From: Saussurea involucrata
Lineage: Eukaryota; Streptophyta; Magnoliopsida; Asterales; Asteraceae
Direction of reading: 5' to 3'
NCBI GenBank assembly: GCA_033807775.1
Contig: CM066314.1
Location: forward strand, 36,505,001-36,569,000
Length of the DNA stretch: 64,000 nucleotides
The notes under the pieces were generated by a model. The model saw nothing but the letters and a program-made list of their open reading frames with translations. It did not search any database and was not told the origin of the DNA. Made by a program: the position numbers and the translations under genes. Shown here piece by piece: positions 22,053 to 31,614 of this stretch. Within the stretch, counting starts at the first letter, position 1. Each line of letters starts with the position of its first letter.

Positions 22053-23111
22053 TCATTGAGAATTCATACCCATAGAACCTGTCATGAGTTGCTCCATGAG
22101 CTCTTGATTTCGGCGCATGAGTTCCATAAGATCATGCGTTGAGTGGTTGTTATGCTGTGCTGGAACTGCTGGCGATGGAGAATCCTGAGTGATGGAGCCA
22201 GCAATAGATTGAGGCCTGAACTGTTGCCTTTGGTTACCCGAGTTCTTTGGATGTTTTGGGCAATCAGACCCATAGTGACGTGGTTGAGTGATCCCACACC
22301 AGCGACATTTCCGAGTTGGGCAGTTGAGGAGAAGATGGGAAGTAGAATGACAAAATGTGCATTCACTGTTGTTTCCCTTGCCTGCAGATTTAGACTGGTC
22401 ATTGTTGCTCCATTTGCCTTTTGGTTTTCCTGAGCTGGACGTGTAGAGCACAGTATCTGATGGTAGTGGAAAACGCTGTTGAAGATGAGTTTCTTCACTC
22501 AGCAGTTCAGTAATGGCTTCTTCAAGAGTAGGTAGTGGATGCCTATGTAGAAGCGAGGCTCGAACGTTTTCAAAATGATAAGTGAGACCCATGAGAATAG
22601 TAACCAAATGCAATTGGCTAAAGTAAGCAGTAAACTTCTTAGCACTTTCATCAAAGATTTGAGGTGCACCCAGATTCAGATGATCTCTAAGAGCTTGCAT
22701 CTCAGAGATGTGGGAGTTGATGGATTGATCAGGCAACTGTCTTTTGTTTTGGAAGGTAGTCCACAACTGATATTGATGGGATAAGCCTGTAGAAGTGTAC
22801 CTATTTGCAAGAAAGTCCCACAGACCTTTTGCTATTGTATAACCGAGAAATTGCTGATTGATCTCAGTAGTTGTAGAGGCATTTATGAACCCGAGGATAC
22901 GAGCGTTTGCGATATCCCAACCATTCTTACATTTTGCGAAGTCAACTGCACTTTCCTTGTCTTCTTGAATAGGAATGGTAGACGTACCCGTGACATAGGT
23001 ATAGAGTCCATGAGACTTCAGAAGGATGGACATATGATGATGCCACAGGACGTAGTCGTTCCCGTTGAGAACAACCGAGATGGGATTGGAGTGGCTAGAA
23101 TTGAGAGCCAT
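22053..23111 (-). CDS. Copia Gag (UBN2-type)
   Basis: A 352-residue Gag. Residues about 10-220 form the UBN2/retrotran_gag capsid region (LNGNDYVLWHHHMSILLKSH, GLWDFLANRYTS). They are followed by a Gly/Lys/Ser-rich stretch and Cys/His clusters (CTFCHSTSHLLLNC; CRWCGITQPRHYGSDC) that would bind RNA. It ends at a TGA directly before a protease D-S-G motif (FDSGCCNHMT) in the same frame, so Gag was probably once joined to pol. The start chosen is the first ATG after the leader array. Confidence 0.88.
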   Translation of the reverse strand: MALNSSHSNPISVVLNGNDYVLWHHHMSILLKSHGLYTYVTGTSTIPIQEDKESAVDFAKCKNGWDIANARILGFINASTTTEINQQFLGYTIAKGLWDFLANRYTSTGLSHQYQLWTTFQNKRQLPDQSINSHISEMQALRDHLNLGAPQIFDESAKKFTAYFSQLHLVTILMGLTYHFENVRASLLHRHPLPTLEEAITELLSEETHLQQRFPLPSDTVLYTSSSGKPKGKWSNNDQSKSAGKGNNSECTFCHSTSHLLLNCPTRKCRWCGITQPRHYGSDCPKHPKNSGNQRQQFRPQSIAGSITQDSPSPAVPAQHNNHSTHDLMELMRRNQELMEQLMTGSMGMNSQ

Positions 23112-23129
23112 TTGATAAGATGAAGGAAT

Positions 23130-23460
23130 AGATGAAACAAGTTCCGGTACTGACAGTTCCGGTAAGATAGTTCTGGAAGAAGTAAATTCCGAGAGAGGAG
23201 TGGTTCCGGTAAGGTAACGAGTTCCGGTACTATAGCAAGTTCCGGTATTGTAGTGAGTTCCGGTATGATAGAGATCCGGTGTTGAGCGAGTTCCGATACT
23301 GTAGCGAGTTCCGGTATTATAGCGAGTTCCGGTATAATAAAGATCCAGTGTTGAGCGTGTTCCGGTGTGTGAGAGTCCCGGTATGGAGGGTTACAATGTG
23401 TTAGAGTTCGGTATGTGGCGATTAGGGTTCCGGTATGTGGCGATTATTCAACAAGAAAAA
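23130..23460. repeat. TTCCGGTA word array in the Copia leader
   Basis: Roughly a dozen imperfect units of 18-22 bp, of type GAGTTCCGGTATTRTAGC, lie between the 5' LTR and gag. The CCGGT core also recurs sporadically in the coding part (for example near 19258, 19543, 19773, 21910). Confidence 0.88.
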
Positions 23461-23540
23461 TACGAGCGAAATAGCGGCAGAAATCAAGAACAATAAGTTG
23501 AACAAGATAAGTAATCAGTAGGATTAGTGAGACATACCTA

Positions 23541-23552
23541 CAGCTCTGATAC
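23541..23552 (-). other. Primer binding site of the Copia element
   Basis: The plus strand reads GCTCTGATACCA just left of the right LTR. Reverse-complemented this is TGGTATCAGAGC, complementary to the 3' end of plant initiator Met-tRNA. Confidence 0.92.
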
Positions 23553-23554
23553 CA

Positions 23555-23760
23555 TGTTAGAATCGAAGCGTGAATCAAAGATGTAATCGAGAGAGAGAGA
23601 GTTGGCTGGAACGGCCGAGAGTTTTCTATTATCAGAGAGTGATTACAAAGTATTGATTAACCTTATTATGAAGGAGAAGAGAACTATTTATACAGCCTAA
23701 GATTACAGTAAATACAGATTAGCCCTTGAACTATTCTTATATACAAATATAACTCTAACA
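23555..23760 (-). repeat. 5' LTR of the Copia element
   Basis: A 206-bp LTR. It matches the left LTR except for a shorter (GA)n run and a few substitutions. TATTC follows as target duplication. Confidence 0.95.
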
Positions 23761-23853
23761 TATTCAAAGCACTGTCACTTGTCCAGTAAACCAAACGCAC
23801 CCTAATTACCCAACCATCATACCCTTAATTTCCCAGTCCTTACCTCCGGTTAT

Positions 23854-26321
23854 TGTAACACCCTGATTCTTATCCCAATTGAAGAAATGTTGAACTGGGG
23901 GAAATCAGTAAAGAAAGAACCAATTATGGAGTATGGATATAGTGTCATGCAGTTGTGACATCTGTCACAATAGCACCAATGGTACTGAAGGTATGGTAGT
24001 CTCGGCTATAGTGCCATGTGATTGTTACATATATCACAATAGCAACGACGTTACCGAGTGGTTGGTCGTCCCAACGAATGTGCCATGTAACTATGACAAT
24101 AGGATAGCACCCGTAATTTTTGGGTAAGCACAATTTCAAGTTATTGTAGAAATCGATCTTTTAAGAGAGATAGAGGAAATAGGATTGTGGTCTTTTAATA
24201 TATTTTATGGTCTTGTTGGATGAAGAATTCAAATATGAGTCCAACGGTTCTTTTCGGAGCAAAAACAGAGCTAAAACGAAGAAGTTATGACCAAAACAGT
24301 GTTCGGTACATTCTGTGCTATAGTGCCCGCGATTGTGACACTGTCACTATAGCATGTCACAATCGCCGGATGCCAAAAAACTCTCGGTACATTCTGTGTT
24401 ATAGTACCCGCGATTGTGACACTGTCACAATCGTATGTCACAATCGCACATGGGCACCTGAGCCTTAAAAATGCGATTTTCAGCCCCAAAACTTCATTTC
24501 TTCATATCTCTCTCATTTCAACTCCGCTTTTCTTGATTCAAGATGCTATGGTTTCATTTTTTAGAGCTCTTCAAGGATGGATTTTTTTATGTTCATTGGA
24601 AGATTCAAGAGCATTTGGTGGTGGTAAGCTTCTCATTTCTCACTCCTAAACTCCATCTCTTCTCTCCCAAATAATTTCCTCTTCTTCCCCCTCAAACCCT
24701 AACTGATTTTGGGGCTTTTCATGGAGATTAAAGTGTTCCTTCTCCATCATATGTTAGTGGTTTCATCTATTGATGCAAGAGCAAGTTTTCATCTCCAGCA
24801 CTAGAGATTTTTGGGGTTTTCTAGGTTTTCATCAAAACCTAAGTGGTAAGTTCATTTCCTCCATTTACAAGGTTCATTATGAGTTATAAATGTTCCATTG
24901 ATGATCTCCTAGTGTTTTGTTTCTCCAATTTCGGTTTGGATGATTTTGAGAAAAGTTAGGTCAAATTGGGGTTTTGGGTATAAATGGAGATTTTGATGGT
25001 TGATGTTTGGGGAACAATTCTAAATGGTTAAATGTGATTATTGATGGTTGGAAACTCATGGATCTAGGTTTTTGGAAGATTTGGCTTGATAATTCAATTT
25101 CTTCAAAGGAGCTCAAGTTGGGAAAATCTAGATTTAGCCTAAATCTAGAAAGGTGAGTTCAAGTTGATTTGTGAAAACGTTGTACATACCAAAATGTCAT
25201 TTTTAAGTGATTATGTGTTTACATGAAAGTTATCCTTTGTGGAGCTATTTGGTGGGTTTTGATTATGAAAGTGTTTAACTTTATAAAATCATATAAAACA
25301 CCCGATTTTGGACACTTTGTTAAGTAAATCATGATTGAAAGTGTTTGTTTAACTTATTTTCACAAATGGAGGTTGTTGGGTAAAAACGTGTTGTAGTGTT
25401 GTCTTGATTATGCACAAACTATGATACGGTACGTTTTGAAAAAATACAAATGTGTGAGTTGTTGGAGTTTGGTCAATCTCGACTTTACGAAGGCCAATTA
25501 CGTAAAAACGTGTTGTAAATTTGGGTCGGAGGCCAATTGTGTTATATGCGTCAAAGATTTGAGTAAAAGTGTATTTTGGGTTATACAACCGTCTGGGATC
25601 ATATAGTTAGCCAAACGTTTGCTTTGCCTTTTGGGCTTAAACCATACTCAAACAAGTCTCAGGGCACTTGCCCAGTTTTAATAACTCGAGATGGAGCTTT
25701 GGACGTGTTATGCACTTAATTGCATTTTCAATTGGAGGTTATATGTTTTGAATGCATTAGTTCATTCGTTTTGAGTCATGTAACATTTTTAGACTGTAAT
25801 GCATTGAATCCATAGGCATGAAATCCAGTCATACGTAATAGTGATGAGTCCCGATATTCTCACTTTGGGGCTTATGCCAAACTAGCGTTGTTGATGTCTC
25901 GTTCCTTTTGTGGGGAGGAACCGTTATGGGTTGTACTCCGGGATTATGAGTTATTTTGGCGTTTATCTCTTTGTGCACGAGGAGTGGACTATTGGAACGC
26001 ATGGTTATATTCGGTAGGCCGTTCGGGGCCACTAGCGAGTAGGCAATAGGGGACATTGAAGTCCTTGAGGTGTAACTCATCTAGATTGGATAGACAATAT
26101 GGTCCCATAAGTCCTTGAGGTGTAACTCGACGGAGTAGGCAATAAAGGCATGTAAATGGTTTGAGGTTGTGATGTCGTTATGGCATGAGAACTAAAACCG
26201 GGACTTGAGGTGTAATCCAATAACATCATAAGTAACCTAACTTTGTGTGCCCGTCACGTTTGATGGAACCGGGTCTCCCCCGTCACCGAAAGGTGTTTGT
26301 TTGGGTATTTACTTGTATCCA
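23854..26321 (+). repeat. Left LTR of Tekay element 2, first part
   Basis: It runs from TGTAACACCC to the ATCCA target duplication of Sirevirus A. It holds the GTGAC/GTCAC inverted-word array, a C/T-rich leader with donor-like sites, and the CTTGAGGTGTAA triple repeat (26066-26212) shared with Tekay element 1. Confidence 0.9.
23937..24455 (+). repeat. Inverted GTGAC/GTCAC word array in Tekay LTR 2
   Basis: At least five spaced units such as TTGTGACATCTGTCACAA and GATTGTGACACTGTCACAAT, each close to a perfect inverted repeat, framed by TATAGTGCC and CACAATCG. The array recurs in the right LTR at 42573-43094. Confidence 0.85.
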
Positions 26322-27291
26322 TGTTGGTCCCGAAAGGCTTAAACAAGTTTGTAGAAGGGGGGGGGGGGGGGGGGTTGAATACAAACACACTATTTTACTT
26401 TTCTAAATTGTTTATTGATAAATCATTAACAATTTACAGCTTGTTGCGGAAACAAGATTAAGGATAAACCTAAATCTAAACAAGTTGGAACACTAAGGTT
26501 TTCTTGCACTAAGAAAGATAAGGAGATTACTAATAAAATCCTATCTTGAGAGATTTGAACTTGTCCAGAGTTAGCAAGTTACTTCAAATGAAGTGAGTTC
26601 ATCTCTTTATATACTGCATGCATTTAATGCAATTCTGTATATACTTTACACGTGTCATCAGCGGATTGGTTGCATGTCATTGACCTTTGTTGACAACCTT
26701 AGTAGCCGCATGAATGAACAGTGTAGTATCAGAGTGGTTGTACGATTTCAGATTTTCGGAGGTTCTTTTCTGACATTTCGTACGGTGGCGTGCAAGGGAG
26801 GTTAAGACAAAAGTACTTTGTACGGAGGACTTCATGATCAGCTTTCGTTGATTCAGCGATTATCATTTACTATTCAGCAGATGATAAAGTTCAGCGATAG
26901 CTGAAGTCTTGTACTTGATACTTCACGTTGAGTGGACAAATCTGAGTCTTCGCTGATCCGCATCAGTTCATTAGGAGACTTGTCGCTGGTTCTTGAGCTT
27001 GATCTTCGACTTCAGCGTAGAACCTTTGTTGACGTGAATCTTGTCTTCAGGGATCATAAGTAAACAACTAACTTATCAGCGATCACCATAAGGACTGAAC
27101 AGACTCAGCGATATGGTGAACAGTGTTCGCTGAATGTTTAATCTAAAAGTGCGAGAGTTCCTATCAGCAGTACTGTAAGATCTTAGTACTTATCAGCGAT
27201 AGTGAAACTCTGATACATATTGTTTACTTACAATTTTCACTAAGTATTTAAGATAGGGTCATTATCAAATCACTGAGGGTTTGGATCAACA
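26322..27291 (-). repeat. 3' LTR of Sirevirus A
   Basis: 970 bp, TGTTGGTCCC to GGATCAACA on the plus strand. It contains an 18-G run, a minus-strand TATATAAAG box near 26609-26617 and about ten CAGCG/CGCTG words. A purine tract (AGGGGGAGAT, minus strand) lies at 27292-27301. Confidence 0.95.
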
Positions 27292-27559
27292 ATCTCCCCC
27301 TATTTGATTATGACATAGCAACAGAGAAAATTGCTATTTAATGAAAACATAAGGATAAAAAGAACTCATAAAATATTTGTCCCTTTTACTGTTTTCTGGG
27401 ATCTTTTCAGTACTGATGGAGTAAAGTACATTCGCTGAAATCTTTCTTTAAATCTTTGAATCAGGTTACAATATGAATAAGAAAGATTACAAGTACAAGC
27501 GAAATAAATTACAAGTACTGAAGGATGACTGATACAATAGAGAAAAATGGTGATTGTTG

Positions 27560-28612
27560 TCAGCCTTCAAAGGGTTCTTCCTTAATGAGAAGTTCATCAA
27601 GGGTTGTCTTTTCAGTTGGAATCATCCAGTCAGGAACCTTTTCTCCTTTATTCTTTAGCTTCAGAGCAGCTTCAAAAATCAAGGGTTTTAGGTGTCGTGC
27701 CTGAATGTCTTTTATGAAGTCGCACCAGTAGATGAGATCTTTGAGCTGTTCGATTGGAGTGATTGGAAGCTCAGCGATCCGTTGAAAGCATTTACGTCCG
27801 TCGTAGTCAAGAAAGAATATTCCATAAGGATTACTGATGACTTTACCAGGGACGAAAAGTTCACATGGTGGCAAAGAGACATCAAGGGCAGATAGATCAG
27901 GATCAGGACCAAGTACTTCAGCGCGAGAGAAACCAATTCCAGTTTCATTTCGTATGACAGGACCTGAGTTTGAATCTTGACGTTTCTTCCTTGGAGAGTC
28001 CTTTTTTCTTTTTGGCTTTAGATCAGGAACAGGAGGAATATCCACACAAGAAGATATCAAATCGATCTGTCTGTTTATCAGCTTTTCGAAATGATCCTTG
28101 TACTTAGATTTTGATGGTTGGATAGCTAACCTCATCTCCAGCCATTCAGAGAGACCATACCTTTTTACAGTGTCAGCACGAAAGGTTTCAGATGAGTCAT
28201 CTTCTCTGAACAGTTTGATGTCAACAATAGGTACTCCGATGGAGGTTCTTCCAGAGATGAATACCTTGTTGATCTTCGCTGGACGATATCTGAAGTGGAT
28301 TTTCTCTTTACACCAGATCAGGGTGGTCTGAGAAACTTCAGCTTTCTTTTCCACGATCTTCTGGGCTTGTTCCCAAAGCTTTCGTTGGATTTGAATGGGA
28401 ATACGCTTCAGCTTGGGGTCTTTGACAGATTCTTGAGTGAGCTTGATGGCGTATTCTCTGTCTTTATCTTCAGCTTCCTTCCTTTCAGCGATGAGGCGTT
28501 CAGCTCTGAGATGATCCTGGTATTCAGCTTTTGAAATTCTGAACTTAGGAGGAACTGAAGGTAGTTGATCGCGCCTTAGGATGATTCGTTGATCCTCGAA
28601 TCGCTTTATCAT
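27560..28612 (-). CDS. Sirevirus A accessory ORF 2 (350 residues, unknown function)
   Basis: I do not recognise this protein. It is basic and highly charged, with a probable coiled coil at residues 25-95 (repeated E/K/R-rich helix), a KPKRKKDSPRKKRQ stretch near 205-218 that looks like a nuclear localisation signal, and a more globular C-terminus (FLDYDGRKCFQRIAEL). No signal peptide or membrane segment is visible. The frame stays open upstream of this ATG to at least 28795, so an upstream exon or start is possible. It is the last gene before the polypurine tract. CGCTGA words are embedded in the coding sequence. Confidence 0.7.
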   Translation of the reverse strand: MIKRFEDQRIILRRDQLPSVPPKFRISKAEYQDHLRAERLIAERKEAEDKDREYAIKLTQESVKDPKLKRIPIQIQRKLWEQAQKIVEKKAEVSQTTLIWCKEKIHFRYRPAKINKVFISGRTSIGVPIVDIKLFREDDSSETFRADTVKRYGLSEWLEMRLAIQPSKSKYKDHFEKLINRQIDLISSCVDIPPVPDLKPKRKKDSPRKKRQDSNSGPVIRNETGIGFSRAEVLGPDPDLSALDVSLPPCELFVPGKVISNPYGIFFLDYDGRKCFQRIAELPITPIEQLKDLIYWCDFIKDIQARHLKPLIFEAALKLKNKGEKVPDWMIPTEKTTLDELLIKEEPFEG

Positions 28613-28956
28613 TTCTTCTCTCCTCTTTTGATCTTCTTCACTCAGCCTTTGAGGAACTGAGGAAGGTCTGTTTCTGTGCGAGAGAGGTTGTTCTTCTGGT
28701 TCATCAGTCTCAGAGATTAAATCTAAGACTGGGATTATGTCTTCAGCGGTAGCTGGAATTATTGGTGAAGTCGCAACAGATCTTTCAGCGATATCCTCAA
28801 ACAGGGGAGAGGACTAGCTGAAACGCAGCGATCTTACAAATAAGAACTGGGTAGAAGAACTTGGGTAGAAAAGATAGAAAAAAAATGTGGATGTGTATGG
28901 TGTTTGTGGAATGGATAACTGATTGTTCAGAGATGATCAGGGAAGGAAAAATAAGT

Positions 28957-31614
28957 TTAGTGTACCTGACAAATCGGCTTTGCAAGTAGGATCGCCAGAT
29001 TATCATCTTCAGCGATGCCTTTGTCTTTGCTTTTCTCAGCGCCAGAGGCTGAGTGCTTTGTCTTTGTCTTCTCCCCTGAAGGTTCTTTTATTGAAATACC
29101 TTTAAGAGCTTTGGTTCGAGGAGCAGGTTTGACAACAAAGAAATCATCGTCATCTTCATCATCATCATCATCGTTCCTTGGAGAGGAGGATGGTTCAGCT
29201 TCAGGGATGTCGAAGTCTTCGTCTTCTTCTGCTTCGGATTCCTCAGCATCTTCATCGAGTTGCTCCCCCTCAGATACAGAGGCGAGGTTCTCGGTTCCCT
29301 CAGGGTTTTCATCTCCCTGAGGTCCAGTAATCCGATCTTCATTACCATCTCCCCTGATAGATTCATCATGGGAAAGGTCTTCAGCGCTCTTATTTTGATC
29401 TTCAGCGCTCTTCTCCTGTTCAGCGCTCTTCTCCCCCTCTTTCTCATGATGGGCGGGGGAGGAATGGGTAGATTCAGCATTGGTGTTGTCTCTGTCTTCT
29501 AGGCCAGAGACTTTCACACAACCTTCAAGCTTAGCTATTCTGTCTTCTAGGCCAGATATAGCAGGCGTGATTTTCTTCAGCTCTTGGCGATCCTCTGCGG
29601 TGAATGAATCCAAAACAGGTGCAGGGGCCGGAGCAGGAGCTGGATTATTTGCGTTGTTCACCAGCGTCTCGATCATTGTCTTGACAGAACTAAGATCGGT
29701 CTTCACTGAGCCCAAGTCGGTCTTGACCACTGACATATCACCTTCGAGTGTACCAACCGATTTCTTCAGCGTTGTAACCTCGCTGGAAATGGTGGAAACT
29801 GATGATTTGAGGTTGGTGTAGTCAGTGTAGATGTCGGAGAGCACTTTGGCAAAGTCAGCGAGAGTTTTATCAAGGTCTTTGATGTCATCAGAGGAGGCCT
29901 TCTTGTCCACCACAGTAGTCAGCTTCGTCAGATTCTCTCCAGCGTTTGTTACAGCTGTAGAGTTATTTGATAGACCGGTGGTGAGATCCGTAAGTTTCAT
30001 CTCCATAGACTTCAGAGACTGGTTGATGTCTCCCAAAAAAGGACCTGTAACATATAAGTACTTGTGAACAAAGGAAAGCTCAGAAGTTTCAGTTTTAGTT
30101 ACAGTGTTTAAGGTGGGATCTGTACCTGCAGGAGCGTTGACGAACTCATCAAAGTTTCGAGTCCCTCCATAGTGTTCCATATCTCCCTCAAAAGTTCCGT
30201 GAGGGATGGAGATCTCTGCAGGTCCTTTCTTCGTCATTCGCTGGGAAGCTTCAACGGCTTCTTGAATGATGGCATCTCCAGTTTTGACTGGAGGAGTGTC
30301 CAAAGAAGTAGAGGGAGGAGCGAAGGATAAGAATTGGGGTTGGGTTTCAAGTTCAGCGTTGGATTCGCTGAGAAGTACTTCATCAGTCTTTTGAGAGACT
30401 GACGAAGGTTGGGTAGATTCCAAAGTTCTAACCTCAGCGTTTAAGGACGCTGAAGTAGGTTTAGAAGGGATGGCTTGAATTGGTGTGGCAGAGCGTACCA
30501 CGGAACTTTCCTTCAGCTCTTCAGAATGAGCTGAGGAGTCTTCAGCATGCAACTGCTGGGGTTGCTCCTTGGTTTTCTTGATCCTTTTGGAATCAAGAGG
30601 GGTAAGAGATTGTTTCCTTTTCTTAGAAGGAATGGATTTTGTGGCCGGGGTATCAGCGATAGGTATTGTCGCTGAAGGAGCCACAGAAAGCGGAGAATTT
30701 AGAAGAGTGAGAAGAGTAGAGAGACGTACCTCGTTGGCGACAGGCTTGAAGTCGAGAACTTTAGGGCCAATCTGAGAGAGTTTCAGATCACCCTCTTCAG
30801 GATAGCTGTCCTTCAGGCCATATTGAAAGATGGCGCTGATGAATCGCGGGTAAGGAACCCATGCTGGTCGGTCAGCGGCAGAATCAACACGTTGAATGAG
30901 GTCTTCATAGATGATGGAGGCCCAGTCAATGTTGAGACCTTTCAGCAGTGCGTAACCCATGGCCTGCTGAGGTTGAGCGGCTTGATCAGAAGATCCGGAT
31001 TTCGCTGTCATGCAGCTGATCAGGTGAGCGAAGATGAAGTTCATCTCGCTGGGCATCTTGGATTTCTTTATCAGCGTCAGCTTCTTCTCAGGTAGCTTGT
31101 CTCTTCCAGTCTCCCAGATGTAACCCATCGCATCAAGGAAAGCAATGATTTCTTCCCTGTCAGCGTGCTTCTTGTGGTCAGGAAATGGAATGAAAGGATT
31201 TTCTGAGGTAGCGTTAGGGAGTTTCAGAGCTTTGCGGATTATTGCTGGGGTTATCTTGATGGTGCCATACTCAGTATCGCTGAGTATGCAGTCGATGGTT
31301 TTAGATGGATCTTTGGCTGAGGGTAGGTTGGTGTGTCTGGCAGAGTACCAGAATTGGGATAATAGACGCTGACTGGCAGGAGGTGTGATTGTCAGTGCTG
31401 TGTATATGGGGCTATTCTTCAAAAAATTCACAGCGTCGTCTAGATGGGATACCTGCTTCCGAGGAGGAAACTCGAGAAGCGCTGAAAGGTTGTTTGCCTT
31501 TGTCCAGTCTAGTTGATCCAGCTCAAACTTAACCTGAGGAGCTTTGGTGATTTCCAGTTCCTCAGAATCAGTGGAGATGGACTCAGCGGTAACATTCAGC
31601 TTTGAAGTTGCCAT
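28957..31614 (-). CDS. Sirevirus A accessory ORF 1 (885 residues, transposon-associated domain plus coiled coil)
   Basis: Residues about 30-300 form a globular domain (LDDAVNFLKNSPIYTALTI, LLSQFWYSA, FIFAHLISCMTAKSG, WVPYPRFISAIFQYGL). Related text is found in the accessory protein of Sirevirus B; it resembles the 'putative plant transposon protein' family. A Ser/Pro/Thr-rich linker follows. Next comes a long coiled coil (about 530-680, heptads such as LKKSVGTLEGDMSVVKTDL). The tail is very acidic (D/E runs near 810-830). This slot is called 'env-like' in some Sireviruses, but no signal peptide, cleavage site or membrane helix is visible. A CAG|GTACAC donor-like site overlaps the end, so splicing toward ORF 2 is conceivable, but I found no in-frame acceptor. 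Confidence 0.8.
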   Translation of the reverse strand: MATSKLNVTAESISTDSEELEITKAPQVKFELDQLDWTKANNLSALLEFPPRKQVSHLDDAVNFLKNSPIYTALTITPPASQRLLSQFWYSARHTNLPSAKDPSKTIDCILSDTEYGTIKITPAIIRKALKLPNATSENPFIPFPDHKKHADREEIIAFLDAMGYIWETGRDKLPEKKLTLIKKSKMPSEMNFIFAHLISCMTAKSGSSDQAAQPQQAMGYALLKGLNIDWASIIYEDLIQRVDSAADRPAWVPYPRFISAIFQYGLKDSYPEEGDLKLSQIGPKVLDFKPVANEVRLSTLLTLLNSPLSVAPSATIPIADTPATKSIPSKKRKQSLTPLDSKRIKKTKEQPQQLHAEDSSAHSEELKESSVVRSATPIQAIPSKPTSASLNAEVRTLESTQPSSVSQKTDEVLLSESNAELETQPQFLSFAPPSTSLDTPPVKTGDAIIQEAVEASQRMTKKGPAEISIPHGTFEGDMEHYGGTRNFDEFVNAPAGTDPTLNTVTKTETSELSFVHKYLYVTGPFLGDINQSLKSMEMKLTDLTTGLSNNSTAVTNAGENLTKLTTVVDKKASSDDIKDLDKTLADFAKVLSDIYTDYTNLKSSVSTISSEVTTLKKSVGTLEGDMSVVKTDLGSVKTDLSSVKTMIETLVNNANNPAPAPAPAPVLDSFTAEDRQELKKITPAISGLEDRIAKLEGCVKVSGLEDRDNTNAESTHSSPAHHEKEGEKSAEQEKSAEDQNKSAEDLSHDESIRGDGNEDRITGPQGDENPEGTENLASVSEGEQLDEDAEESEAEEDEDFDIPEAEPSSSPRNDDDDDEDDDDFFVVKPAPRTKALKGISIKEPSGEKTKTKHSASGAEKSKDKGIAEDDNLAILLAKPICQVH

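Larger units (their letters stand above)
18612..23760 (-). mobile_element. Ty1/Copia LTR retrotransposon with TSD TATTC
   Basis: A complete Copia element on the minus strand. LTRs are 18612-18825 and 23555-23760, both TGTTAGAAT ... TAACA, differing mainly in GA-repeat length. The 5-bp target duplication TATTC is at 18607-18611 and 23761-23765. The PBS matches initiator Met-tRNA and the polypurine tract is G-rich. It encodes Gag, integrase, reverse transcriptase and RNase H, but with at least two stops, a frameshift in the integrase N-terminus and a 50-bp tandem duplication before reverse transcriptase. Confidence 0.95.
16867..23802. mobile_element. Putative PIF/Harbinger-like non-autonomous DNA transposon split by a Copia element
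   Basis: The left end is GGGTGCGTTCGGT and the right end, reverse-complemented, is GGGTGCGTTTGGT. Both are flanked by TAA (16864-16866 and 23803-23805), matching the 3-bp TAA/TTA duplication of PIF/Harbinger elements. Removing the Copia insertion leaves about 1.8 kb with no transposase. The left part carries two 43-bp direct repeats (16885 and 16928) rich in GGAACA/AGAAC, and inverted versions appear near 17450-17530. The terminal match is short, so this is tentative; the true element could end near 17590. Confidence 0.4.

Noticed and set aside
23933..24489. Small ORFs of 64-82 residues in the Tekay 2 LTR (also at 42573-43128)
   Set aside because: They run through the inverted-word array in both strands and have no independent support, although they recur because the LTR recurs.
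26593..26805. 70-residue ORF repeated at 37692-37904
   Set aside because: It is identical because it lies in the identical Sirevirus LTRs and is antisense to the element; no domain.
28957..31614. Envelope-like protein call for the Sirevirus accessory ORF
   Set aside because: No signal peptide, hydrophobic fusion segment or transmembrane helix is visible; the protein is coiled-coil and acidic.
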